A stretch of DNA of 64,000 nt from Glandiceps talaboti (Eukaryota; Hemichordata; Enteropneusta; Spengelidae). Shown here piece by piece: positions 1-12,490 of this stretch. The translations under genes and the position numbers were made by a program. Numbering within the stretch: the first letter of the stretch is position 1; each line of letters opens with the position of its first letter. The notes under the pieces were generated by a model. That model saw nothing but the letters and a program-made list of their open reading frames with translations. It had not been told where the DNA came from and ran no database searches. The DNA is taken from assembly GCF_964340395.1 (NCBI RefSeq), contig NC_135567.1, positions 3,746,899 through 3,810,898 of the forward strand. Direction: 5' to 3'.

Positions 1-886
1 TTTAAAGCTATTAGATATAACTGACAAAATTATCTATTATAACATCTTTGTAAAAGACAGTAACAAACTATTGGAAAAGGTACAAGTACTGGATGCAGCT
101 TTTATCAAAAGAGAAAAACATTTTTGAAAAGAATCAACAGCTGTGACCCTGTTATACATGTATTCTTACAGTTTTATAAGAATGAGATGACAGTAATATA
201 TCATTGTTTATTTTGTGTACAGTATAATATGCTGAAGAACAGTCATAAGATTTTAGATTTGTTTTCAACCTCAGCTAGGATTGGTTTCACAAGAATATGT
301 AATCCGCCAGTACTAACTAGTGTATTAATTCATCTTGACAGATATACTTTGGCTAATAATAAAAATGAAATAGTGCAAATATTGTGTTGTCGCACAACTT
401 CATGTTCATGGCAATGATAGATAATATAATTTTGTGAAGATTTAAAGTTGTAACCAAAATAAAAAAATTATAACTAATTTGCATCATAATAATCCAGCCA
501 TCCTATGTTGGAAGTGTATAGCAACATCCTAATCAAACTTTAAAGTGATGTGTCTACAAGGTTTTGTAGTCCTTTATTTTTTTTATCAATTTGTAACCAA
601 GTCATACCAATGTAACAGGTTTGACATTCTTGGTTGTCTTATTGTAATTAAAGGCCAGCTACATTCAGTTTATATGGGTAGGTGATGAAACAGCTGTCTT
701 ACAACATATTACATAATCAAGTCATAAACCAAACTGGTCACACTACACACTTTATAACTAGATGAAATAGTACAGTAAACATTATAGCTATTTAACAATA
801 TACTGTTCTCAGCTAAGGAGGACATATCTACACATTCTCAACAAAGTTAAGCCCAATCTACTGGGTAATTTCAAAGTTGAAGATTT
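1..886. other. No recognisable gene
   Basis: A+T-rich sequence with many stops in all frames. I see no exon-like splice-bounded open frame, RNA gene or repeat structure here. It is probably intron or intergenic DNA. Confidence 0.5.
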
Positions 887-1105
887 TTGAGGAAAAGCAT
901 ACATTTCTTTTTACCTAATTTGAAGATCACTAATGAGATCACCATGTGCTTGAGATTCGATAGATCTTATGGCCAGAGGGCTTTTTCAGTGTGCTCACCC
1001 TCTCTGTGGCATTCACTTCCATTTGAAATGAGAAATATAATGACTGTTGACATTTTTAAACGTAGTTTAAAGACACATCTTTTTAGACAACATTTTAAGT
1101 GATTG
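887..1105 (+). pseudogene. LINE ORF2 C-terminal fragment (CR1/L2/Jockey-like)
   Basis: The 71-residue frame carries the signature found just before the end of CR1/L2/Jockey-type ORF2 proteins: RAFSVCSPSLWHSLP, then a spacer, then FKRSLKTHLFRQHF and the stop. In these elements this segment follows the reverse transcriptase domain. Upstream RT motifs are absent, so the copy is 5'-truncated, the usual state of dead LINEs. The A+T-rich stretch after the stop (to about 1260) would be its 3' UTR. It is not a host gene; the exact clade is not resolved. Confidence 0.75.
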
Positions 1106-1261
1106 ATTTTAACTTGTCGGTTTTTATACATAGTGAATGTTGAATTTTCAGTCCGAAGTAAACAAGGCTGTGATCAGAGATAAGAGAATATTCAGTCCGA
1201 ACAGAATGAAGAATTTGATCAGTTTGATATACATATCTGCCTAGTAATTTTTTAGTTTAAA

Positions 1262-1404
1262 TTTTTTGACCAAAAAATCACATTTTTTTACCCAAATCAT
1301 AGTGGTGATGTGATCATTTTGACTTGTACAATTTCCCAACTAGACACATAAGGTAATATACCCACCAATTATCACTCCAGCGGTTTTTGACTTTAAGTTG
1401 TTTA

Positions 1405-1461
<57 letters not shown>

Positions 1462-1539
1462 ACAGACAGACAGACATACATACATACATACATACATACA
1501 TACATACATACATACATACATACATACATACAGACAGAC

Positions 1540-1576
<37 letters not shown>

Positions 1577-1640
1577 CTTGAATAGTGATGCCTATAGCAC
1601 TATTGAACCTTATCAGTTCAGTTGTGCTAAAAGATCTAAT
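1262..1640 (+). repeat. Dispersed microsatellite-bearing repeat, copy 1
   Basis: A leader (attttttgaccaaaaa, then caatttcccaactagacac, then gactttaagttgtttacaca) runs into a compound microsatellite of (CA)n, (CATA)n and (GACA)n at 1405-1577. A conserved tail follows with the words gcctatagcacta and gaaccttatcagttca. The same leader-microsatellite-tail order recurs at 14330-14690, 51900-52550 and 53510-54210. Related core sequence without the microsatellite lies at 3560-3900. The reading frames through the microsatellite are artefacts. Confidence 0.8.
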
Positions 1641-2097
1641 GAGTGTTCTTTAGCACTTGAACAGATTGTTTTAAATTTCGATCAATCATTCTCTTTATTT
1701 CAATTGGTCAAGAAGTAACAAAGAGTATTGAATTCAAAGGAATACATAAATTTTGGGAAGAGGGTGGCTCAGATAAGATGTCAAAAGGAGAAGGCAAGAC
1801 CTGTGGTGTCAGTATCATCAATGTGTATTAATCATGATGGAGATTCTACCTGTAGGTGTTTGTTAAATTAACCAAAACTTTGGATGAAAGACTTAATAAA
1901 AAGGACTATAATAATAAATCACAACAGACACAATTGTTGAAAGGTTTGTCTCTGACAGAGTGTGAACTAAAAGTGTTGACTAGGACTACATGAAAGATAT
2001 CGTATCCCTGTATTGACAGATAATACTAATACCTACATCCTAAGAACACAACAGGTTGAATATACCATATTGGACTGTTCTAATTTAACTTGTTTCA
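1641..2097. other. No recognisable gene
   Basis: Unique-looking A+T-rich sequence with nothing to annotate. Confidence 0.5.
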
Positions 2098-2480
2098 TCA
2101 GTGGGTTAGTCTAGTTCCTATACAGTATCGTTATGATTTATACCTTCACTTACAGTATAGTCAAGGCTCTGATGAAAGGTGTTAATTATGGCTCAACCTC
2201 ATTGTGAGTAAAACATGAACAGCACATACCACTAGTAATAAAGGGGTGTCATCACTGCTCATTAAATATTAATTTGGTACAGCTGTTTTTACAAAATCCA
2301 ATGTCCAACCAGGACTCCACCGCAGGTATGTTTAAACTAAATCATGTGGGGACGCAACAACATAATCATGTTTATATGAATGCTGTATGAGGGAGCACAG
2401 GAATGTGTGCTGATTAAGGGACTTTGACCAGACTGTGGTTAGGGTTAGAAACCACAGTTTGGCATCCAGACTATCACTGG
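2098..2480 (-). repeat. Dispersed repeat, inverted relative of 16981-17350
   Basis: Read on the minus strand, 2098-2175 matches the start of the 47/48 bp minisatellite at 17310-17370: words such as ttgactatactgt, then aggtataaat, then aacgatactgtataggaacta. Position 2410-2475 matches 16981-17025 in the same inverted sense (agtctagatgc/agtctggatgcc and tctggtcaaagtc). The middle is diverged. This is a single unexpanded copy of a dispersed repeat that elsewhere became a 2.3 kb minisatellite. Confidence 0.65.
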
Positions 2481-3559
2481 GTTTGACTCCACAATTTTCC
2501 TTTCAATTAGTTTTGCTTTTTAATACTATATACAATGGGATCTAATTATTAATATCATCCATATCCAGTGTAAAATAACACCACTTTAATTGTAAGGTTA
2601 GCATGTGGACCTTCTAACTGTAGTCCATTTGTAAACAATGCTGTCACAGCTAACAGTGTAATGAGATTGTCCCAACTGTAATTATCAATAACTGTAAGTG
2701 AGATATCCTTGTCTTATTACATCTGTGTTTAATAACTGGTGTTTCATGACAATTGAACTTTTTACTTCACACTGACAACACTATTTACAGACTTATTGCA
2801 TTTAGAGATACCTCACTGGGATGCTAATTAAAATAAATGTAACTGGTGCATTTGTACACTTGATATGGGATGTCATAAACGATTGTGACTAGCAGTGAAA
2901 AACTTTGGTCTGATGTTAAGTTTTGTAATTTCTGAAAATATTGGAAATTAAAGACAAGTCACATAGAAGTCATGTTGACATTGTGGGAACATACAAAATT
3001 GTTTCATCATTATTTGGGGAAAAGATTGTTTATTGAAGTTAGCCAAAGTTAAACTTATTGAATTATAGGTTGTTCATTAAAATGACATTGATCTTTTGGC
3101 TTCTAAGAATATCTATATCTTAACATGTATTCAAATTTTAATGATGACAACATGAATAGCAAATGTGGATAACAATCTGAGGCTACGTTTTCCCTGTGAA
3201 TGGACTAGAAAAGCTGTGTAAATGGCAAAAATACAGACTTTTGTTGTTCTGATTGCTGATAATATGTGGGGTGTGAGGATTTGAAATCATTACGCAAAAC
3301 AATCTAGAATATAACCTTGATAGAAAAATATATCAAAATAACTTGTTAATTCCATTGTCACTTGTAGTATTACTAATATTATAATATTGATATGTGTAAA
3401 ACAAACAGTCTTTGAACTCAGCTAACCCTTGTTTATCAGAAATAATTGCACACAGGAATCATTGAGTTTTATTGTAACACACCATATAACTATGTGCCAA
3501 TCATTCAGTTTAGGGAGGTTATGATATTTGTGATAGCAGACTCCACCCACAAAAGACAC
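2481..3559. other. No recognisable gene
   Basis: No supported coding sequence. Fragments near 2500-2560 resemble 4740-4800 (shared word actatatacaatgg), so part of this is another dispersed repeat. Confidence 0.45.
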
Positions 3560-3900
3560 ATTTTTATGCTCTAATTTGCATATCGCTGATAAAATCAGCA
3601 TATCATCAGTACTTCTAAATCTAAACACTCCTAAGTACGTTCCCACCAGACCTAATTTGCATATCACTGATAGGACCATCACTTCATCAGCAATTCTTAA
3701 ATTAACACCCCTAATCTTACTCCTATCACATTACAGGTTAATCTGCTCAGTAGTTTTGGTATTATAGATTTTTAATATATAGATTTTTGACCCTAACCAC
3801 ACATCTCTGATGCAATCATTTTCATTTGAACAATTTTCCACCTACATGCCCTATGGTATGTCCCATCAAATATCAAGGCAATCAGTCTTTCAAAAAATAT
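3560..3900 (+). repeat. Dispersed repeat core monomers, no microsatellite
   Basis: Two diverged monomers share the words aatttgcatatcactgat, cgttcccaccaga and tctgctcagtagtttt. They are followed by catttgaacaattt and atcaaggcaatcagt. These words also occur in the repeats at 51900-52430 and 53510-53940, but here the microsatellite and tail are missing. Confidence 0.6.
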
Positions 3901-5840
3901 TTATTATGAGTTGTCTGTATTACCTCTTTTTTGACTTATAGAATCAATATATTGTTTTAACCATGGTGACTGGTTGAATTCTAATACGTTATGAACATTC
4001 TTAACATTCAAACCTAGATTGGTATATAACTGTATATAACTATAGATATCTATAGTGTAAAACATTAATTTTTACCCCCTCAGTAGTAATGTATTTATCT
4101 TGAATTTCATACAAAAGCCTACATTGGTATCTATAACTATAGATTTCTATATACCAAACTGTTCCCATTTTACTTCTGTAAGACCCACTCCTCTCCTCGC
4201 AACTGACAATTCATTTACTATATGCCATATGGTTGTCAATGTCAGCAGTGATTTGATGACATGGTCTGATATTATGATACCAAACCCAACACCTAAGCCA
4301 TTAATTTATGGCAACACTGGACTGTTCATTACCATGGTTACACGGATGGTATAGTAAAAGTGAACTTGTTTTGATCATTTCATAACCATAGCTTATAACA
4401 ATGTAAAGTACAGTGTCTACAATCAAAATAATATTAATTTAATTTTTGAGTGGTCACTAAATGCCAACCTACAGGCTATTTCACAAGTAGTTTACATATG
4501 ATGTGGAGTGATAGGATGCCAAAATCACAAAATAATGCTAAACTACACAACATAGTTAGTCAAAGTAAAATGTGACTCTCCCCTATCCCATTTTCTAAAA
4601 TATGGCCTTTCTCCAACAATTTATTTGTAAAGGTTGACCCCCCCCCCATTCCCACTCCTCCTAATTCCCCCTGGCTATACCCCCCTTTTAATTACTGAAG
4701 GCTTCCTAATTTAACTTGTTCCATCAGTGCATTTGACGCCATAATGTTTATTTAAATCAATTTTGATTTTTTAAACTATATACAATGGAATCCAGTTGTC
4801 CTGAAACGTGTATTCTGTCTTGACAAACATATTATTCATAATACTACATTTTACTGTCAGTCACAGAAAAAATCCTACCAACATTATTACTTGTGGTACA
4901 TTTCTTTCTATGAGATACCAGTATTTAAGCAGATCATCACCAACTAAGTATATATTGTTACTCCATGTATGTTGACAATCTAAGACATTGGTAACCTATG
5001 CAAAAAAACATGTAGCAATGTTGATAACATTTTGGTTCTCTACATTGTAGATGATGAAATGTAGTAATTCTATTATAAATGTTGACATCCTATATGATAA
5101 ATTTGTAGCATAGTAAGATTTTGTGTTGAACCACACATTGTTCTGTTTTAGGTTAACTGGTTTCTATTGTAACTTAAGACATTGTACAATTTTGACGAAT
5201 GTCTTTGTCAGAACATATAACTGATGACATTCAGTTCACAATTCTAAAAGTTGTCAACAAAACAAGTGTAAATTGTGTATCCTCACTCACTACCTCTACA
5301 TGTTATTAATGATGTGTCATCAACATGTTCCCTCACAACACTTTTTGACATCAGGATTTACCTAAAGCAAATGTACAGTTAGTTCCCCTCATGTTTGCTG
5401 CTGACAACTGTATGGCATATAGTAAATGAATTGTCAAACCAACCAACCAACCAACCAACCAACCAACCATTCCTGCCATGTCTCACATCACTCATCTTAA
5501 TTCATACCCTGCTGTATATAGGTTACATAGGTTGACAGCCCCTTGAATAGATACTATGATGAATACAAGACAGTGCCATTAACATGTTCTCCTGAATGGC
5601 TAGTAGATGGCTTTACAAACTATCAATACCTGTTTGGGGGCCAGCGACCAATTTTACAGGTCACCTATACTTTTCATTGCTTCCCAAGGGAATAGAAAAA
5701 TTATTCCATGTATAATAACTAACAAATGATAGATTAAGTTATAATTAATTTAGAAAAAGTCTGTATGCATGTCTATTTGACCTTTCACCTAACATCTCAT
5801 TTGACCTTTGACCTTATCAGTTCTGTGTTTAGTACATGAG
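3901..5840. other. No recognisable gene; (ACCA)n at 5436-5469
   Basis: No supported exon. It contains a C-rich patch near 4640-4690 and a perfect tetranucleotide run of about eight ACCA units at 5436-5469. Confidence 0.5.
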
Positions 5841-5925
5841 TGTGAAGCTACCATCATATTCATATTCATCTTCACTTTCAAAACTTGACCTCTACGCTCA
5901 ATGTGAATATGATGATAGCTTCACA
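5841..5925. repeat. Imperfect 21 bp stem-loop
   Basis: The left arm 5841-5861 and right arm 5905-5925 are reverse complements with one mismatch (tgtgaagctaccatcatattc against gaatatgatgatagcttcaca). About 43 bases lie between them. This could be a small foldback element or a transcribed hairpin; there is no further evidence. Confidence 0.6.
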
Positions 5926-5934
5926 TGTTCATCA

Positions 5935-6258
5935 TCAGATTCGAAGTCTTCCGAATGGGTACGAATGCGCGTTCAGCAAATCACATAAATCCTTCATTGA
6001 CAGTTTGAAATCACGTGATTGTAGGTATTTTTCACTTGATTCGCGTGGATTTGCATTCTCTCTTTTTATTTTTGCCAGAGTATCCAATTTGCACCATGAA
6101 TTATTTTTGTCATATAAAAAACTAATTTGGATGTTTAGTATGCCTTTCCCATATCTTTTAAAATGAAATATCAATATTTGGGTGTACAAAAAACCTGTAT
6201 GGGTAATGTAATAAAAATAAGTAGTTGACTCGCTCGCTGGATCTACACTCTTACACAC
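5935..6258 (-). CDS. Unassigned open reading frame, possibly chance
   Basis: A 107-residue minus-strand frame, mixed in composition and not obviously repeat derived. I recognise no domain. It overlaps a perfect 26 bp inverted repeat: its NNSWCKLDT-coding segment (6080-6105) recurs in opposite orientation at 6514-6539. The plus strand is also open here (5885-6166), which weakens the case. It may be part of an old mobile element. Confidence 0.2.
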   Translation of the reverse strand: MCKSVDPASESTTYFYYITHTGFLYTQILIFHFKRYGKGILNIQISFLYDKNNSWCKLDTLAKIKRENANPRESSEKYLQSRDFKLSMKDLCDLLNAHSYPFGRLRI

Positions 6259-6619
6259 ATGGTGTCATGTCCTGCAAAGTCTGCCCCGAGATCAAATACA
6301 TATGACATTACAAAGACTGATTAATACAGCCTGGCTGGCTGTGTTTTGATTTCCTGCAGTGTCGCTATCTTTGAAACCATAACAAACCCCACTGGTGAAA
6401 TATACACAAAATAGTCACTGTGTTATCAAGACCGCAATTATCACAATGTATGTTACGTTCCCTTGATCGGGGACGGTCAACGTAATAGATTGTAAACAAT
6501 AATGGTCCATTACAATAATTCATGGTGCAAATTGGATACAAGTTACATCAAATTAGTCAATCTCAAGTTTAAACAATCTTTACTAACCAATCCTATATTT
6601 TTCCTAATTCATCAATCAA

Positions 6620-7960
6620 ATGAAGGTCAATATCAAATTCACCCCAATATGTATGGAATGTAGTAAAACCTATTATAAACCTTCATTTCTGTGTGATCTG
6701 TAGGAGTTTTGTTAGATGTCAATAAAGTATGAATAGCTATCTTTCTAGTACTTGGTTATACAGCATCATTCCTTTTCTGAACCTGTTTCTAGACAATTCC
6801 CTTACCCCATAGTAAGCTGACCCAAAATATGCCTTTGCTACAAAATTTATGACAGACTATATCATTTGCTATCTGATTTACTATCTGATGTCTGCAGTAG
6901 TTTATAGCAAAAACGTATGTGAGTGTTTTGATAAAAGTGAAAAATTGAGGTGACCTTGTAATTATAGCCTATGACTTTGACCTTGGATTGAAACGACCTT
7001 GTGATAAGTGATTTGCCTGTACTCTAAAACCTATATGTGGACACTCCATCATATCTATACCACTTTGGGACCATGAGATATTCAGTATTAACAATATTTT
7101 GGTATAATCACAGATCTCGATACCAGCTGTCTTTGGAACAGAATTTTGTTACGAACAAAACCAAAATATGTGTTTGCTGCAAAAAACTATATCATTTGCT
7201 ATTTGAGACCGATTTGCAGCCATACACATTATGTCTTGATGGTAGTTAGGGAAAACACCTGTGAATATTTTGATTAACAAAGTGAAAATATTTCAGTGTC
7301 CTTGTAAATAGACTATGACCTTGAGCTTGGATCGAAAAGATCATGTGATAAGTGTGTTGCCCGTCCCCTAAAACCTATATATAGACACTTGTGTCATATC
7401 TGCAGCACTTTCAGGACCCTGCGATAATACCTTCATATTTTGGTGATATTGATACCAGTTGTCTTGGTAACAGAAGTTTGTAATAAAAGCAGCTCAGCAT
7501 ATGCCTTTGCTGTATTTTTCCTGAAAGTTATACAATTTGCTATTTTCTGAACATTTTTCATCACTCTGTAAAGATCACGTCTGATGTTAGCGATAGAAAA
7601 GAGTCCGACAGTATTTTAATATTTACACAAAAAATTAAGATGACCTTCACCTTGGATTGAGAGGATCATGTAATCAGTGAATTGCTTGTCCCCAAAACCC
7701 TATATACAAACATTTACGTCATATCAATAGCACTTTCATATTAGTATATTAACACTTTGGTATAATTGGAGATATTGACAGCAGTTGTCTTGGTAACATC
7801 TTGTTGTTACAAAACAGCTTCATATATACTTTTTTCACGTTTTTGGAAAGATTTTATGTTTGGCTATTTTCTTGACTGTCTTACAGCTTTACCAGTCATA
7901 TCTGATGGAAGTATACAGAAAAGTATCGATTTTATAAGATTCGAAGGCAAGAATTATTTT
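6620..7960 (+). repeat. Diverged ~325-345 bp tandem monomers
   Basis: Successive monomers share the order: gaccttg...ttggattgaaa, catgtgataagtg, gtcccctaaaacctatat, tcatatct...gcacttt, ttttggtataatt, gatattgataccagctgtcttggtaacag, tatgcctttgctg, tatcatttgctatt. The ttggat anchor lies at about 6983, 7327 and 7652 (spacing 344 and 325 bp). The last monomer continues into the duplicated block at 7555-8366. Confidence 0.75.
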
Positions 7961-8070
7961 GTTTTCGTCTATTATTCCTGGATGGAATTATTCATAACTT
8001 GAGGGTACATAAAGGGAGGGTATTTAGAAGGGGCCTCCACAGTGCTGGCACTGCAATATGGCAAACATAG

Positions 8071-8109
<39 letters not shown>

Positions 8110-8366
8110 TCAGTCTTCCTATTACTGGATGTAAACATTTCAGTACATAACGGAATAACACATTCTTTTGGCAGTCATTACACTATTGAAAGGATTCTTT
8201 TCTTGGATGGAAAGATTCATAACTTTAGATCACATAAGGGGAGTGTCAAATTTTAATGGGGGGAGGGGGAGGGGTAAGAGTACTGTCACTACAATATGGC
8301 AAGGATTACTTTCTCCTTTCTACTATTTATGGATTCGTGAAAAGCTTTCAAGTTTCATGCAATAAA
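7555..8366 (+). repeat. Direct duplication, copy A
   Basis: Starts at catcactctgtaaagatcac and runs to the word gctttcaagtttcatgcaa. It matches 9556-10563 closely in the same orientation 2 kb away. Both hold a (CTTT)n tract (here 8071-8113) and a GA-rich ggggggaggggga patch. Copy A lacks roughly 200 bp present in copy B (about 9935-10150), so it carries an internal deletion relative to B. Confidence 0.85.
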
Positions 8367-8829
8367 AGTATCTTTTAGTGATCATAAATGACTGGAAAGA
8401 ATTCAATCTATTTTACAAAAGTTCAATGATACTGTACTGTACACTGGCAATACAATGTATGTCAATAATAAATAAAATTATATGGGAGACAATTTCAGGA
8501 GATAACTTGGTTATGAAGTGAACCATTCATTGCATTATTTTGAAGAGGATATTTTATTTTTCCACATTTGTTTTTTAATTTGATACTTTTAATTCCACAT
8601 TATAGTTTACTTTAATACAAAGGTAACAACACTCTGAAATTTCTACTTCATAGTTACCATAGTTACCAAGAATGTTGAATAAATGGTTATTAATTTGAAA
8701 GGAAAATAGATCTTGTCTGTTTTATTTGTTGTCACAGTTTACCCCTAAAGTTAACACGCAGACAGACAGACAGACAGACAGACAGACACAATTATACATA
8801 CATACAATTGCATCCATACATACATGACT

Positions 8830-8893
<64 letters not shown>

Positions 8894-9555
8894 ACATACA
8901 TACATACATACATACATGCATGCATATGTCTATTGATACTGTAACTATAATTAGTCTCTAACAGCAAAGCTGAAGGGGCTACTTAGTCAGGATGCCAAGG
9001 TCCTAAAAGTGGCTTAAAACAAGAGTTACCTTACATGGTTTGAAGTACAATTTTTGACATCATTTGACAATATTCTACCAGTATATATCCACAATACATA
9101 CATACATACATACATACATACATACATACATACATACAGTCATGCAGTCAGACAGTCAGTCACAAGAAACAAAACAATGATTATCTAGTTTTACGAGAGG
9201 TATTCTGTGTCAATATGATACTCTCCACTGCAACGACTATATTTGTATCTTGGCACATAATGGTATGACAGTAACTACAAATTGAAGAATGTAAGCTGAT
9301 AATATTATGATAATAAGTTTATAATACTCATTACAAACACATTTACCAGATAAATACTTATATAAATAGCTAATGGGACAGGGGGGATGAAAATAGTTGT
9401 CAAGCAACTAATCTAGTCCAGCCCCGATAAATACATTTAACAATAAATATGATCTGGGCACATCCAATATGATACAATAAATCTGGGATCCCAAAACTTA
9501 CAAATACATACAATGCACACAGCAATAAAATAAATAGGTAAATATGTCCAATCAC
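8367..9555. other. No gene; microsatellites at 8756-8925 and 9091-9139
   Basis: This spacer between the two duplicated blocks contains (GACA)n near 8756-8787, (CA)n at 8832-8888, (CATA)n at 8889-8920 and (CATA)n at 9091-9139. The cysteine/valine-rich frames on the minus strand are translations of these microsatellites. Confidence 0.8.
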
Positions 9556-10563
9556 ATTTTTCATCACTCTGTAAAGATCACGTCTGATGTTAGCTTTAGA
9601 AAAGATTCCAACGGTATTCTAATAATTACAAAAATTAAGATGACCTTGATATTGGATTGAGAGGATCATGTAATCAGTGAATTGCTTGTCCCCAAAACCC
9701 TAAATACAAACATTTACATCATATCAATAGCACTTTCAGATTAGTATATTAACACTTTGGTATAATTGGGGATATTGACAGCAGTTGTCTTGGTAACAGC
9801 TTTTTGTTACAAAACAACTTCATATATACTTTTTTTTCACATTTTTCAAAAAGATTTTATGTTTGGCTATTTTCTTGACTGTCTTACAGCTTTACCGGTC
9901 ATATCTGATAGAAGTATACAGAAAAGTATCGATGAATGTTTCAATAAAAGTCCAACAAATTGAGTTGACCTTGAAATTTGACTATGACCCTGAGCTTGAA
10001 TCGAAAAGGTCATGTAATCATTGAGTTCCCTGTCCCCTAAAATATTTATACACAATTCCTCATTGCACAGATGCATAAATGTGGATATCTAAGGGAGAGG
10101 CCAATTTGAGGGGGGGGGGGTTATTTCAGAATACTGTCATTACACTAAGGCAAGAATTATTTTGTTTTCGTCTATTATTCCTGGATGGAATTATTCATAA
10201 CTTGAGGGTACATAAAGGGAGGGTCCAATATTTAGAAGGGGCCTCCACAGTTCTGGCACTGTAATATGGCAAGCATAGCTTTCTTTCTTTCTTTCTTCCT
10301 TTCTTTCTACTATTACTGGATGTACTGACGTAAACATTTCATTACATAACGGAATAACACATTCTTTTGGCAGTCATTACACTATTGAAAGGATTCTTTT
10401 CTTGGATGGAAAGATTTATAACTTTAGATCACATAAGGTGAGTGTCAAATTTTAATGGGGGGAGGGGGAGGGGGTAAGAGTACTGACACTACAATATGGA
10501 TTACTTTCTTTCTTTGTACAATTTATGGATTCGTGAAAGGCTTTCAAGTTTCATGCAATAAAA
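9556..10563 (+). repeat. Direct duplication, copy B
   Basis: Second and longer copy of 7555-8366. It keeps one more ~344 bp monomer segment (ttgaatcgaaaagg near 9996) and a G-run near 10110. The (CTTT)n tract is at 10278-10310. The frames in it are open by chance and parallel those of copy A. Confidence 0.85.
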
Positions 10564-11464
10564 ATCTTCTTAATCCAGCTAAGTGCACGAAATTATTGAC
10601 ATTGTTTGGCTTCAGAAAATGTAAAAACAAGACACAGCATCTCTGTCCTTTGGGATACTGATCATGTGTATTATAGTGATCTCATGACCAGAATTGTCAC
10701 CATAATTTGAATGTCAGCCAAGATTACGTATAAGAGAACCGATCGTACATTTAAAATGTTGACATTCAATATGCTATAAGTTATAACAATTTGATTTGTT
10801 TGTTGTAGATTGTCACACAATTGCTAATGCGCATGGCTCAGTCAATGACATCTGTCAATCAATGACAGTGATTTGTCAATAGCACATCTATGACAAAATC
10901 CAAGTTACATATTCCGCCGACAAGATATCTCACATTATAGAATACATGTTACTGTACTTCTGTTTCACTTTTGTTCTTTATTGTTTAAAGTAGGCAATAT
11001 CTTTTGGACAAAAACATTATTTTTAACTGGATCACAAAAGTGTTTTGTTTTCATTTCAATGTCTTACCATGACATGTTTTATTTTGTTTCATTTTTAGCT
11101 TAATGCAGTTTAAAGTCTTTCCTTAGATGTGGTATCACCTAATGCATAGACTAAATTTGCAATGACTTGTCAGATATAACTATATATAAATAATTTCATC
11201 GACTTGGGTAACACGTTTCACACAAAAAGTTGTAGTTTTCTATCAAAACTGATAATTGCAAACATTTTTAACATTAGTGCCTGTTTAGCTATTGTTGTCA
11301 ATATTCCATTGTAATCATCTTATCTTTATGGCAACCACTCTGCAATCAATGTTGTTTTGTAACTAAAAATATTGTTTTATTATTAGCAATGAACTACTTA
11401 TTGATACACTTACCAATGATTCATTTATAGGCAATGATCTGATTTATGTACTGAATACACTTAC
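10564..11464. other. Intron or spacer, no recognisable gene
   Basis: No coding signature. It sits directly downstream (minus-strand sense) of the ankyrin exon at 11465-11563 and would be intron or 3' flank of that gene. The 10840-10890 stretch has several degenerate gtcaat words. Confidence 0.5.
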
Positions 11465-11563
11465 CTCATAATCTGATTCATCTACATAATTGACATCATA
11501 ACCATTATCCAAGTAGAATTTAACCTTCTCTATATCTCCATTGTAAACAGCATCAATGAGATC
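11465..11563 (-). CDS. Ankyrin-repeat exon (3'-most of three)
   Basis: Too short to stand out as an ORF. On the minus strand a consensus acceptor (ttatattag) precedes 99 bases that encode exactly 33 residues, followed by a GTAAGTG donor. The peptide reads DLIDAVYNGDIEKVKFYLDN and then GYDVN. This is the ankyrin-repeat pattern: first helix, G-[DN]-hydrophobic-x-x-V second helix with L at its end, then the G-x-D-V-N hairpin. One repeat per phase-0 exon is a common ankyrin gene layout. Two further exons of this type lie upstream at 52809-52901 and 60626-60724, so I infer one gene with a ~41 kb intron. The product would be a protein-binding scaffold; its identity is unknown. Confidence 0.8.
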
Positions 11564-11664
11564 CTAATATAAAACAAACATATACAATGATTAGACTAAT
11601 TTACACCAGTTTCACAAAATCATGTCAAAATTACATTAAAAATATGCTTACTGCAAACCCAGTG

Positions 11665-12055
11665 TTAAAGTGACCAAATTAATGAGGATTAGGTATTTAT
11701 TTTGAATTTTGAATTTATAAAACAACTTTACCGTATTTTCTAATTGAAAAAAAAAATACTGTGAAATAATATCTACCAATTCCTTGTTTGTAACTCAGTA
11801 AATTGAAAATCATCAAAACATGTCTAAAATGTTTGTTATTGTACATACAATAACACTTTTTGTAATTAAATGTACAATAACAAACTTTTTACACTTTATG
11901 CATCTTTTTGTAATTAAATGAGTTACAAACAAGGTCTTGGTATTTATAATATGTTATTTCACATTATTTGTTAAATTAGAAAAACACAGTAAAGTTGTAT
12001 TATCAATTAAAAATCCAAAATAAATACCTAATTCTCATCCACATGGCCACTTTAA
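11665..12055. mobile_element. TTAA-flanked ~391 bp foldback (MITE-like)
   Basis: The two halves are imperfect reverse complements over most of their length. The left arm holds attaggtatttattttg, acaactttac and ccttgtttgtaactca. The right arm holds tgagttacaaacaagg, agtaaagttgt and caaaataaatacctaatt. An inner stem pairs gtttgttattgtaca with tgtacaataacaaac. TTAA lies at both ends (11665-11668 and 12052-12055) next to agtgacc/ggccact, as expected for a piggyBac-type target duplication. No transposase is encoded. It sits about 100 bp upstream (minus sense) of the ankyrin exon. Confidence 0.75.
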
Positions 12056-12474
12056 TAATATTTTAATATTTCCTTTTAGACAACATTTAAATATGTATAT
12101 CAAAAATATACATAAGGTAGCTGTCTATTTTATCATTCCCACAAATGATATTATGTAATATTATATGATTAATATGTCATTTATATCAATCTATTTTAAT
12201 TAATATCAATCTATATAAAACACACTTTTTTGTCACTTCAATTCAAACATATGATTATTGTAAAACACAGGTAGGGTTGATTTGAACAGTTTGATTTGAG
12301 ATCATTATCATTTTGTCAAATCAGAACAACCCAGAAAGACTTTACGTAATGGTATGATAAAAATCATTAGATTAGCTTTGTAGATCAAATGATTTATAAA
12401 GGTTATAAGACACAAATAGTTCAAAGTTGTTTTAGCATTAAGTTTTCAATCTGTCAAAATCTAGTTAAAGCTGA

Positions 12475-12490
12475 CCACTAGGTGGCGGTA
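12475..12490 (+). promoter_or_regulatory. CTCF-like motif
   Basis: ccactaggtggcggta resembles the core of the conserved bilaterian CTCF consensus (CCA-C-[CT]-AG-[AGT]-[TG]-GGC-G). It is a motif match only; a second match in the same orientation lies at 51408-51420. Confidence 0.35.

Noticed and set aside
1314-1718. Open frames rich in Cys/Val or His/Thr through the CA/CATA/GACA tract
   Set aside because: Pure microsatellite translation on both strands; same at 8722-8967, 14171-14686 and 53849-54221.
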